Below, one piece after another: positions 52,445 through 60,394 of a stretch of DNA of 64,000 nucleotides; within the stretch, counting starts at the first letter, position 1, and every line of letters begins with the position of its first letter. The stretch is taken from assembly GCF_009834515.1 (NCBI RefSeq), contig NZ_CP019426.1, positions 2,407,501-2,471,500 of the forward strand. Direction: 5' to 3'. This DNA is from Pseudomonas sp. R84. Lineage in GTDB: Bacteria; Pseudomonadota; Gammaproteobacteria; Pseudomonadales; Pseudomonadaceae. The position numbers were made by a program, and so were the translations under genes. The notes beneath the pieces were generated by a model, which saw nothing but the letters and a program-made list of their open reading frames with translations, ran no database searches and was not told the DNA's origin.

Positions 52445-53416
52445 TTAATATCCGTAAATTGGATCAAAATAGGAAAGCGGAGGGTGTGTCTTTTCCCATT
52501 CCTTTGCGAATGAAATCCCCATTTCGATTTCTTCAGGTTTCATTTTTTCTGCAATCTCAGGGAGGCTGATCTTCGCTTCCCTTGGCGCTGCTCCCCCTCC
52601 TTGAAGCTGTGTTATCAAATAGGTAAAGCCATAGGCTTTGACTAAATCGAGCGGAAAGTCGTAGCTGTTCGGAAGGTGGGCGATATTGAGGGCATAGCTT
52701 CCAAGTGCATCGATATGTCCTGCTTCGGCTGTTTTTTTAAGCCAATGTCCTATCTCTTCCTTTTTTCCATTGTGCTCATATAGGTAGTTAGCATAAAGGT
52801 ACATTCCGGGAGGATAGCCCCCTTCCGCAGACGCCTTAAACCACTTCTTGACTGCTTTCTCTCGACTGCCTGGGATCAGGAACGAACCCTGTCCACTTTG
52901 GTAGGCACTTGCTAGAAGTTGCTGGGCAAAGTTATCCCCCAACTCTGCAGCCTTTTCTAGCCACTCCAAACCTTGTTTAGCAGTAAAGAGTACAACCATC
53001 GCCTCTGTGTCACCTGCTGCTGCACGTTTGAGGGCGATTTTTATTGATTTTTCCCTCCAGGTTTCACCGCTTTTCTCTAAGCAAGTGCCGACTTCGTGGC
53101 ATAAGTCGTCTTTACTGCTAATTCGAAGCATCGCATAAAGGTCGTCTTGGTTAGCAGCAGCCTCATACCATTTTCTCGCTTCTTCAGTCATATAGCGATT
53201 GCTTAAACGAATGGCCTCACCCAAGAAGTATTGGGATTTTACATCGCCAGCTTCGGCTGCAGTTCTTAGAAAGGGCTGAGACGAGGACCAAGCGCTTTGG
53301 TGATACAGAGCAATACCCTTATTTCGCGCTTCGCTCTGTTGCTCAGTTAATTGGGCAGCAGAAACGCAGTTGAATAACACTGTCAACAGCAGTCCGGATA
53401 AAACATGCTTAATCAA
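52445..53416 (-). CDS. Exported Sel1-repeat protein next to the effector (putative immunity protein 1)
   Basis: A 323-residue exported protein with signal MIKHVLSGLLLTVLFNCVSAA and Sel1 repeats (LRTAAEAGDVKSQYFLGEAIRLSN, YEAAANQDDLYAMLRISSK, GLEWLEKAAELGDNFAQQLLASAY). End HPPLSYFDPIYGY. TTG 53416 overlaps the effector stop codon, so it is translationally tied to the effector gene. This places it as the most likely cognate immunity protein. A signal peptide on every copy says protection is needed in the periplasm. Confidence 0.75.
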   Translation of the reverse strand: MIKHVLSGLLLTVLFNCVSAAQLTEQQSEARNKGIALYHQSAWSSSQPFLRTAAEAGDVKSQYFLGEAIRLSNRYMTEEARKWYEAAANQDDLYAMLRISSKDDLCHEVGTCLEKSGETWREKSIKIALKRAAAGDTEAMVVLFTAKQGLEWLEKAAELGDNFAQQLLASAYQSGQGSFLIPGSREKAVKKWFKASAEGGYPPGMYLYANYLYEHNGKKEEIGHWLKKTAEAGHIDALGSYALNIAHLPNSYDFPLDLVKAYGFTYLITQLQGGGAAPREAKISLPEIAEKMKPEEIEMGISFAKEWEKTHPPLSYFDPIYGY

Positions 53417-56400
53417 TGCTAGGTCCTTTGTAAATGGATTCTAATTCTTGAATAGGTGCAAAAGCGGGCCCCTTATAAACAATGCTGCGTTCACAGTATT
53501 TGTTCAAACGTGCGCCGAGTTTTGAAGCGGTAAGCCGATATCTTGAGCGCATTTTATTGTTGGCGTCGGCGAATCCAAGAACTCGCTCTGCCATAAAGGC
53601 GTCTAGTTTTGCCATGTTCTTACAGTAGTTGTTACCCGCTTGATTAGGGCGCATTCCATCTCGATTCATGCAAATGATCGTTTCTTCAAATTGTCGATTA
53701 GCATCGTTTTTGTTAGCTATCCATCCTAGGCATAGTTCAATCGCCTGCTGTTGAAGAAGCTGAGCATTGTCCTCATTAAAACTTTGTTTTTCCTCACCTT
53801 CTTCCTCTACGGTAAACGGTTTAGAGGAGGTGCTCAACGCAAATAATAAGGCGCCAAAAGCTTGGGGCTGTAGGTTGTAAACCCAATCTTGCATTTCTTT
53901 CTGATGCTCATCTTTAACGATTGAGTACGCAATGACCCCCCCACGCCCCCCCTCAGTCAGCGCATCAAATATCCCTTTAACAATCGCATACCCACGCACA
54001 TAGGCAAACGCCACATCGATACCAGTGGCGCCGAGGAAGCTCAGTTTTTGCAGGTAGTCCAACGCTTCGCCATCGACCCACTCAAGATCCTTGTATTGGT
54101 TCGCGGCCATTTCCTGTCGCACCAGTTCCGTCAAAGCCACGATGCTGTCGTAGCCGACTTCAAAGGTCAAATACCCTTTGACGCCTGCGCCCCAAACCAG
54201 CGCGCCCTTGATCGATAACAGCAGTAGGCCGTTTTGCATCCGCAGTTGCATGTCGCCGGTGTAGCCGGCGCCGATGGCCACGGCCACTTCAACTTCCAGT
54301 TTGGCCATAGGGCGCCACTGGTTGGCTGAAATGCGATTGGGCACGGGAGCAGGTGGGAGGACGCTTGGGGGAGGGCACCAGAACAGCTTACCGGTGACTT
54401 TGCACCCGGCTTGGGCGCCGGCAAACACCTCGAACTTGGCGAGGTCGCCGGATTTCTCGGCAATGTCCACACCGACCAGGCTGGTGTAGCCGGTTTTCTG
54501 GTCCAGGGTCAGGTCGCGTGACAGCATGAGGCTTGCGCCAGCGAATCCCCAGGCCTTGGCTTCCAGATCCAGAGACAGTTTGCCGAAGTTGACGCTGCGC
54601 ACGCTGCCGTCCTGGGCCTTGTATTTCGCGACCCAAGGATCGGCTTTTGCCCGTTTCGGGAATTCGACTTTGAGTAAGCTGACTTCCCCGCGCCACGCAG
54701 TTACATCCAGTGCTACTTCTACGTTGGCAATCTGAGGGGAACCACTTTTCAGCGTGGGGCCTTCCATTTTGACTTCGGACAGCAGGTTGGCACTTTCCGG
54801 GAGCAAGCATCGAACCAGTTGGGCCTGCGGGCTGTTGTCGAACAGCATGAGGTTGCGCAACTGTTTATCTTCGAAAACCATGGCTTTGAGGTTTTCGCCC
54901 CAGCTTTTGCGTTTGGCTTCGGCTTTGATGCTTTCGACTCTGTAGCCTTTGGCTTCCAGTGCGGTGAAGAATTTTTCAGGCACGAAAAGTCCATGTTCAT
55001 CGAACCATGGTCCCTTTTCATCGAACTGCAGCGCGCCTTCCTGTTCCAGCCAATCACTGAATATCCGGTCGTCGTCGGATTCTTTGGCAATCGACTTGGG
55101 CAAACTGGTCGCGAGTTCTTTGAGTTGACCCTCGAATGCGTTGCCGCTGACCTGTGCCAGATGTTTCAGGCTGATGTGGTTCAGGATCGTCGTCGACGAT
55201 GCGCTGCTGAGCTCACGCAGTGGAATGTTTGTTTTGGCCAGTCGTTCGAGGGGTTTTGGCTTGTAGCTTTCCGCGTCCCAGAGAAACAGACGGGGCGGCT
55301 TCAGTGTTCGAACGCGTGCTTCGGCGGTGTTCTGAATTCGCTCTGCCTCGTCATTCAGGTCGTACCACTGTTTCTGCAAGCTGACGAAGAGCACGCCGGG
55401 TGGAGCAGATTTGCCGCCAGTGGCCGAGACCCATTGGGAGTAACGTTCTTCGATCTTTTTCTCAAGCTCATCGCGTTTGGTGGTCAGCTCGATGAATGCC
55501 TGAAAATCCTCGGTACCGGCGTATTGGTCATCGGGACTCAGCGCAAACTCGGGAACTGCAATCCCGCACTCGGCAAGCTCGACGATGGCATTGATGTACT
55601 TGGACATCAGGTCTTTCAACGCCAGGATGTTGATTTGCACACCCTTGAGTTTCTTTTCGTCGATCTCGCCGGTTTCAATCAGCTTTTTGTGAAGGGCCTT
55701 ATATTCTTTCAGATGTTCCCAAGCCGAGGCGATCTTCTTGGTGCCTGGATCGAACATTTTGTAGCCGTGGGCTTTCGCCTTGTCGCGCTCTTTAATGTAC
55801 GTATCGATGGCTTCACAGGCCTTTAACGCGCGAGGGGTATAGAAGACGCCGTTTTCTCGTTTGTACCCCAACGTTTTTGCTTTTTCGTCGGAAACTTTTT
55901 CGAGGGTTTCCATGTTTTTCTGGTTTTTCTCGATGCGTTGTCCAGCGTGGAACATCTCGCGCTCGGCGTGCATCGTGGCGTCGCTATCACCCTTTGCTTT
56001 TGCCGTTTCCCAATCCTTGCGGCACTGCGCCTTTTTGGCAGTGTCTTCGGGGATTGCCGACTTCGACGCCAGGTAACTGCTATGTTGCTCGCCTTCGAGA
56101 AAGGCTTCCGGGCCAGGGGTGAGGAAATAGTCCATCAAACCCGCGTCGGCGATGTTGCTCATGCGCGTGGCTTTATCAGCGTCGACGGTTTTCTGTTTGA
56201 GCAGGCTGACGCTTTCCTTGAGTTTCTCGGACGTGCGCTTGGGCAACAGCCAGAAACGGCGCTGACCGGTGACGTAGATGATGTCGTCATAGCTGCCGCT
56301 GCAGCCCGGCTTCTTGTCTTTGCAGAACGTTTCCGCGTCGGCAGTCTTTTTTGGTGGATCGGCCGGAATGACAACAGGTGGTTGTTCTGGCGCGGGTGTT

Positions 56401-56420
56401 TGTTCGGACGTACCTGTCAT
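53409..56420 (-). CDS. Large putative type VI secretion effector
   Basis: A 1003-residue protein without a signal peptide. Residues 1-60 are Pro/Lys rich with FCKDKKPGCSGSYDD, about 65-350 are charged and helical, and about 550-760 are a beta-rich region (VEVALDVTAWRGEVSLLKVEFP, LFWCPPPSVLPPAP). The C-terminal 200 residues (about 800-1003) form a helical domain with Cys residues in LCLGWIAN, IICMNRDGM, NYCKNM and LNKYCERS. I see no HKD, lipase GxSxG, nuclease or PAAR motif that I can trust. Its place right after vgrG and a DUF4123 adaptor, with Sel1 immunity genes behind it, is the main evidence for an effector. GC rises towards the 5' part compared with the array downstream. Confidence 0.6.
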   Translation of the reverse strand: MTGTSEQTPAPEQPPVVIPADPPKKTADAETFCKDKKPGCSGSYDDIIYVTGQRRFWLLPKRTSEKLKESVSLLKQKTVDADKATRMSNIADAGLMDYFLTPGPEAFLEGEQHSSYLASKSAIPEDTAKKAQCRKDWETAKAKGDSDATMHAEREMFHAGQRIEKNQKNMETLEKVSDEKAKTLGYKRENGVFYTPRALKACEAIDTYIKERDKAKAHGYKMFDPGTKKIASAWEHLKEYKALHKKLIETGEIDEKKLKGVQINILALKDLMSKYINAIVELAECGIAVPEFALSPDDQYAGTEDFQAFIELTTKRDELEKKIEERYSQWVSATGGKSAPPGVLFVSLQKQWYDLNDEAERIQNTAEARVRTLKPPRLFLWDAESYKPKPLERLAKTNIPLRELSSASSTTILNHISLKHLAQVSGNAFEGQLKELATSLPKSIAKESDDDRIFSDWLEQEGALQFDEKGPWFDEHGLFVPEKFFTALEAKGYRVESIKAEAKRKSWGENLKAMVFEDKQLRNLMLFDNSPQAQLVRCLLPESANLLSEVKMEGPTLKSGSPQIANVEVALDVTAWRGEVSLLKVEFPKRAKADPWVAKYKAQDGSVRSVNFGKLSLDLEAKAWGFAGASLMLSRDLTLDQKTGYTSLVGVDIAEKSGDLAKFEVFAGAQAGCKVTGKLFWCPPPSVLPPAPVPNRISANQWRPMAKLEVEVAVAIGAGYTGDMQLRMQNGLLLLSIKGALVWGAGVKGYLTFEVGYDSIVALTELVRQEMAANQYKDLEWVDGEALDYLQKLSFLGATGIDVAFAYVRGYAIVKGIFDALTEGGRGGVIAYSIVKDEHQKEMQDWVYNLQPQAFGALLFALSTSSKPFTVEEEGEEKQSFNEDNAQLLQQQAIELCLGWIANKNDANRQFEETIICMNRDGMRPNQAGNNYCKNMAKLDAFMAERVLGFADANNKMRSRYRLTASKLGARLNKYCERSIVYKGPAFAPIQELESIYKGPSID

Positions 56421-56421
56421 C

Positions 56422-57255
56422 TCAGACTTCCAGTCGTTGTACTTTCTCGAATGCCGGCATGTCGCTGCTCAGCACGTTCATGACGTCGGTGCGGGCCTGC
56501 AACGGACCTTGGTTCAGATTCGGCAGCAGGTGCTCAAGATGACGTCCTTCTTCAATGCCGTGATCCACCAGCAGTTGCAAATTATCGGCCACGTCAGACA
56601 ATTGCGAATCCGATAAGCCCGCTGCGGACTCGGCGTTCCGCAGCCGAATCCAGTACCACCAGCGGATCTCATCGAACACTATCAGCGTGTCGCTCTTCAG
56701 GTGCAGCGGATATTTTTGTTCGCCATTAGAGGCATCAACTTTTTCTGTTTGTTCCCAAACACGCCATTGTTGATCGTCGCTGTGGGCGGGCGGGGTGTAG
56801 ACGCTGGCCCAGGGGCCGAACAGCGCTCGGGCGGGTACCGTCAGCGCCAGCGCGCTCCAGAATGCCGGGTCGTAGTAGCGCGCCAGCGAGTCACCATGAG
56901 ACGGGTCGTTCATGCGCAGGAGGCGACGAGCATGCAAGAGCGCGGTCTCTGGCTTTTCACGCGAGGTCAGCAAAATTCCCGCGCGGTTGTCGCGGCATAG
57001 CTCTATGGCTTGGGCGGCGGCAGGACTTCCCGGTGTCAGTTGCAGCCAGATCGGACTGACATCATTCATTTCGGCAAACGGCGTGTCCTGAAACAGCTTT
57101 TCAACACCATTCAACCCGGACTGTTGATAAAGCTTTTCCAGAGCCCGAGGCTGGCGAACGCTGTCGATGATTCCATACAGGGTGCGGTTTCCACTGTTGC
57201 CCGATGGCGTTGTGGCCACGGGTTGTTCAAGGAAATGACTCAGCCATTCAGACAT
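56422..57255 (-). CDS. DUF4123 effector adaptor (Tap/Tec-type)
   Basis: A 277-residue protein of the DUF4123 family. The characteristic start is LYGIIDSVRQPRALEKLYQQSG, followed by SPIWLQLTPGS, LLTSREKPETALLHARRLLRM and the centre FWSALALTVPARALFGPWASVY. These adaptors bind an effector and load it on the tip of a particular VgrG. It overlaps the VgrG gene by 16 bases and sits one base from the effector gene, so all three are coupled. ATG 57255 has GAGAGG. Confidence 0.85.
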   Translation of the reverse strand: MSEWLSHFLEQPVATTPSGNSGNRTLYGIIDSVRQPRALEKLYQQSGLNGVEKLFQDTPFAEMNDVSPIWLQLTPGSPAAAQAIELCRDNRAGILLTSREKPETALLHARRLLRMNDPSHGDSLARYYDPAFWSALALTVPARALFGPWASVYTPPAHSDDQQWRVWEQTEKVDASNGEQKYPLHLKSDTLIVFDEIRWWYWIRLRNAESAAGLSDSQLSDVADNLQLLVDHGIEEGRHLEHLLPNLNQGPLQARTDVMNVLSSDMPAFEKVQRLEV

Positions 57256-59318
57256 GGGCAAACCTCTCGCGAGCAAGCGCCATTGGCTTGCTTTCCACAG
57301 ATCGGAACAAGGGGCAGGCCTTGAACGCTTTTTCGTACAAACGGATTGGTCATTGGCGGGACTAACACCTTGCCAGCCTTGTCAGCGTCAGCCTGTTTCA
57401 CGACGCCCGGCAACAAAGGAGCCGCGCCGGTGCCACTCCCCGGACTACCCCCGGAGTTCATGTTGATCACCGGCCCGCTCATGGTCACGCCACCAGCATC
57501 GATCTTGATAAAGCTGCCGCCACCGATCAGGGTCAGCTCACTACCGGCTTCCATCACCACTTTCATGCCGCTGCTGAGGTGGATTTCCTGGCCTGCGTCG
57601 ATGAACTGGCCGGTGCCGATCTTGATGTGCTGGTTCACGCCGACAGTCAGGTGGTCGTTGGCGCGGGTTTCGACTTTGCGGTCGGCGTAGACGGTGTGGT
57701 GTTCTTCGGCTTTGAATTCGCTGTAGCTGTTTTGCTCGACGGTGTCGTGGCGTTCGTTGCCGACGCGGATTTTCTGGTCGTGCTCGATGTTTTCGTCCCA
57801 GTCGCGCTGGGCGTGCAGGTAGATCTGTTCCTGACCTTTTTTGTCTTCGATGCGCAGTTCGTTGTAGCCGCCACCGCCCATGGAACTGAGGGTCTTGAAG
57901 GTGCTGCGGGTCTTGTTCGCCGGCAGTGGATAGGGGACGGTGTTTTCCTTGTGGTACAGGCAGCCGCTGATCAGCGGTTGATCGGGGTCGCCCTCAAGGA
58001 AGGTGACCAGCACTTCCATGCCGATGCGTGGGATGGCGATGCCGCCGTATTGCGCGCCAGCCCAGGCGCTGGAGACGCGCAGCCAGCAGCTGGTTTTGTC
58101 GTCGGCTTCGCCTTCGCGGTCCCAGTGGAACTGGACTTTGACGCGGCCGTATTCGTCGCAGTGGATCTCTTCACCTTTCGGGCCGGTGACCACAGCGCTC
58201 TGGCTGCCGAGGATGCGCGGTTTCGGGTGGCGCAGGGGCGGGCGGTTCGGCACGTCCCACGGGGTGGCCTGGAAGCGGTTGCGGTAGCCCTGGTGGAAAT
58301 CGTCTTTGAGTGCGGTGGTGTCGCTGGTCACCGACTCTTCGAGGACCTGCGGCTGCTTGCCTTCGTGGTGGACTTCGGTGAGCAGCCAGAGGTCATTCCA
58401 TTTGGCTTTCGGGTGCGCGGTCAGGGCGAGGAAGTGGCCGCTGACCAGCAACGGTTGATCGCTCTTGCCTTCAGCCAGCTTGAAATCACTGCGATGACGT
58501 TCGAGGGCGCGTTTGGCCAGGTGTTTGCCGCGCTCGCGGTCGATGAAACGACCTGGGTAATCGTAGTCTTCGAGGTCGGGCAGGGCGTCGCCGCGGTTTT
58601 CGCTTTCGAGGGTGAGGCGCGGTTTCTCGAAGTCGTAATCGCGGCGGGTGGTGCGGCTGGTGCGGGTTTCCAGGCGCAGGTCGAAACGCTTGATCACCGG
58701 GTCGCTGGCGACCATGCCGGAGTCTTGCTGATAGGCCACAGGCTTGAGTTTCGGGAACACCGTCTGGTCATCGCCGAACAGCAGTTTGTGCGCCGTTGCC
58801 GTGTGCTCGAAGTGGTAGTGGATACCTTCTTCTTCGCACAGGCGCTGGATGAAATGCAGGTCCGACTCATCGTATTGCACGCAGTAGATGCGCTCGGGAT
58901 AAATCGAACCGGTCTTGAATTCGTAGGCGTTGCTTTGAATGCCGTGCTCTTCGAGGACCATGCCGATGATTTTCGGTACGGTGAGGTTCTGGAAGATGCG
59001 CTGGTTGACGCGATGCGCCAGGTAGGACAGTTGCGGGCGCAGGGTCACCGAGTAACGGGTCAGGCGTTTGCCGGAATCACCTTGCGCGGCGCGGTAGATC
59101 TGACCGTGGATGCCGCTGCCGTCGGGCGACAGTTGCAGGAAGGCCGGTTTGTGCAGCAGGGTTTCGAGGTCCAGCGACGGCTGCTCACTGACCAGCTCCA
59201 CCTCGAACACAAAAGGCTGGCTGATGGCTTCCCGACCGGTGAGGGTAAACACCTGGAAATCGGCGGAAAGGCCTTCGATGGTCAGGGCAAAGTGGGTTTC
59301 ATTGGCCGGCGCGAACAT
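57240..59318 (-). CDS. vgrG: Type VI secretion spike protein VgrG
   Basis: A 692-residue VgrG. The gp27-like part starts FAPANETHFALTIEGLSADFQVFTLTGREAIS, and the signature FGDDQTVFP, RDYDFEKPRL and the gp5 OB region (SQSAVVTGPKGEEIHCDEYGRVKVQFHWDREG) follow. The triple-helix part has IRVGNERHDTVEQN repeats. The last ~60 residues are an extra tail (PLLPGVVKQADADKAGK ... CPCLNG), possibly the adaptor or effector docking site. ATG 59318 is chosen for the GAGGAAC site and because the longer frame is not family-like. It forms the puncturing tip with hcp and its linked effector. Confidence 0.95.
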   Translation of the reverse strand: MFAPANETHFALTIEGLSADFQVFTLTGREAISQPFVFEVELVSEQPSLDLETLLHKPAFLQLSPDGSGIHGQIYRAAQGDSGKRLTRYSVTLRPQLSYLAHRVNQRIFQNLTVPKIIGMVLEEHGIQSNAYEFKTGSIYPERIYCVQYDESDLHFIQRLCEEEGIHYHFEHTATAHKLLFGDDQTVFPKLKPVAYQQDSGMVASDPVIKRFDLRLETRTSRTTRRDYDFEKPRLTLESENRGDALPDLEDYDYPGRFIDRERGKHLAKRALERHRSDFKLAEGKSDQPLLVSGHFLALTAHPKAKWNDLWLLTEVHHEGKQPQVLEESVTSDTTALKDDFHQGYRNRFQATPWDVPNRPPLRHPKPRILGSQSAVVTGPKGEEIHCDEYGRVKVQFHWDREGEADDKTSCWLRVSSAWAGAQYGGIAIPRIGMEVLVTFLEGDPDQPLISGCLYHKENTVPYPLPANKTRSTFKTLSSMGGGGYNELRIEDKKGQEQIYLHAQRDWDENIEHDQKIRVGNERHDTVEQNSYSEFKAEEHHTVYADRKVETRANDHLTVGVNQHIKIGTGQFIDAGQEIHLSSGMKVVMEAGSELTLIGGGSFIKIDAGGVTMSGPVINMNSGGSPGSGTGAAPLLPGVVKQADADKAGKVLVPPMTNPFVRKSVQGLPLVPICGKQANGACSREVCPCLNG

Positions 59319-59392
59319 CCCTTGTTCCTCGTGCTGTACAGCGGCGTACGTCGACGACCGCAAAGCGGCTCAACTTACGCGAAATTCTGGAG

Positions 59393-59428
59393 GGCGAAAA
59401 CAACATCGACCAGCAGAGCTGGCCGATG
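59393..59428 (-). terminator. Hairpin/terminator between hcp and vgrG
   Basis: On the minus strand CATCGGCCAGC and GCTGGTCGATG form a stem (59428-59404) followed by TTGTTTT. It could trim transcripts so that far more hcp than vgrG is made, a plausible attenuator given the stoichiometry needed. Confidence 0.5.
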
Positions 59429-59448
59429 CTTGTAACGATCAGCCGTAA

Positions 59449-59964
59449 TTAAACGACTGGAGCACGCCAGTCATCGGAGCCCGAAGTACCGGATACTTCG
59501 TGGGTCCAGGTGATTTTACGGTAGGTGAACTGCACTTCTTCCAGGTGGGTGAAGTGCGAGTTGCCTGGATCCTGGCAGTTGTGCATTTTGTTGTTGATGG
59601 CGACGATGATCGCGTCTTCCAGTTTGGTGGTGTAGTAGTGCTCTTGGGTGCCTTGAGCAGAAGTACGGAACCACTGGATAACGATTTCGCTCATGCGCTC
59701 GCCGGAGGTCAGAGCAGCTTGCAGCAGAGGCGAAGCCTTGTCGTAGACCTTGGTGATCACAACTGGCTTGTGAACGCGCTGACCGGTTGGCTGACCGGAT
59801 TGTGGGTCACGCGGGATGATCACGTCGTGGCTGAAAGCCTGAACCATAACCTGGTCTTCGTGGCCTTCCTGGTAGGTGTTGCCTACGGAGTCAGCGGTGA
59901 ACGCGCCTGCAGTGATCAGGCCTTGTTTTTCGCCGGTAACCGACATGTACGCTGGTGTTGCCAT
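59449..59964 (-). CDS. hcp: Type VI secretion tube protein Hcp
   Basis: A 171-residue protein of the Hcp family (MATPAYMSVTGEKQGLITAGAF, then VQAFSHDVIIPRDPQSGQPTGQRVHKPVVITKVYDKASPLL and the FRTSAQGTQEHYYTTKLEDAIIV core). Hcp stacks as hexameric rings to form the tube that carries effectors. ATG 59964 has AAGGAGAG. No tssA-M structural genes are in the window, so this is an orphan hcp-vgrG module using a T6SS apparatus elsewhere. The promoter is of sigma-54 type. Confidence 0.95.
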   Translation of the reverse strand: MATPAYMSVTGEKQGLITAGAFTADSVGNTYQEGHEDQVMVQAFSHDVIIPRDPQSGQPTGQRVHKPVVITKVYDKASPLLQAALTSGERMSEIVIQWFRTSAQGTQEHYYTTKLEDAIIVAINNKMHNCQDPGNSHFTHLEEVQFTYRKITWTHEVSGTSGSDDWRAPVV

Positions 59965-60034
59965 GGGGTGCTCTCCTTGCGGAATAATTTAAGGTGCCCG
60001 GGAGGCGAAATCGCCCGGTGGGTGCCTGACTGTT

Positions 60035-60051
60035 ATCAAGGAGCGTGCCAA
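60035..60051 (-). promoter_or_regulatory. Sigma-54 promoter of hcp
   Basis: On the minus strand TTGGCACGCTCCTTGAT matches YTGGCACGRNNNTTGCW with a perfect -24 half. The -12 half has GA in place of GC at the correct 10-base gap. The start point would be about 60024, about 60 bases before the hcp ATG. Sigma-54 control of hcp is known in P. aeruginosa (Sfa regulators). Confidence 0.65.
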
Positions 60052-60132
60052 CAATTGTGGCGACCATGCGGGCCGGGGTGTTTGTCTGATTTTTCAGGCG
60101 CTTGTGCGAAAAAAAGCGTTCGCCGAATGCAA

Positions 60133-60178
60133 AAGTGCGCAAGAAGTTGCGCAGTACTGCGCAACTTCTTGCGCACTT
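60133..60178. promoter_or_regulatory. Perfect 46-bp palindrome, candidate enhancer upstream of hcp
   Basis: All 23 bases of the left arm (starting AAGTGCGCAAGAAGTTGCGC) are the exact inverse of the right arm, with no loop. It contains two 18-bp dyads, TGCGCAA-GAAG-TTGCGCA at 60136-60153 and the mirror copy at 60158-60175. It lies at about -109 to -154 from the predicted sigma-54 start, where activator sites normally sit. As RNA it would be a very stable hairpin, so a transcript-level role is the alternative. Confidence 0.55.
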
Positions 60179-60237
60179 GGCTGCAGGCCTTGTGCGACGT
60201 GGCTCTCAGCGGCTTTATCAGGCTTTTTTGCAAAACA

Positions 60238-60259
60238 AGTGCGCAACTTCTTGCGCACG
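60238..60259. promoter_or_regulatory. Third TGCGCAA-N4-TTGCGCA dyad upstream of hcp
   Basis: AAGTGCGCAACTTCTTGCGC at 60238 repeats one dyad of the 46-bp palindrome, about 60 bases further from the hcp promoter (about -214 to -235). Equal spacing in three copies supports a protein-binding site. The gap 59965-60394 otherwise holds the promoter, one REP pair and no gene. Confidence 0.5.
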
Positions 60260-60307
60260 ATGGCCAGATGCCATCATTTGGTCGAGGCGGCTGCTTAAAA
60301 CTTTTAG

Positions 60308-60391
60308 ATCAAAAGATCGCAGCCTTCGGCAGCTCCTACATTTGGAATGCATTTCCCCTGTAGGAGCTGCCGAAGGCTGCGATCTTTTGAT
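60308..60391. repeat. REP pair (inverted, GTAGGAGCTGCCG family)
   Basis: ATCAAAAGATCGCAGCCTTC... and its inverse flank a short spacer. It marks the outer edge of the type VI region and the 3' end of the gene at 60395. Confidence 0.85.
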
Positions 60392-60394
60392 TTT

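Noticed and set aside
53409..56420. Effector as a PldB-type phospholipase, because its neighbours are Sel1 proteins
   Set aside because: I saw no HxKxxxxD motif, and the length and composition do not fit phospholipase D.
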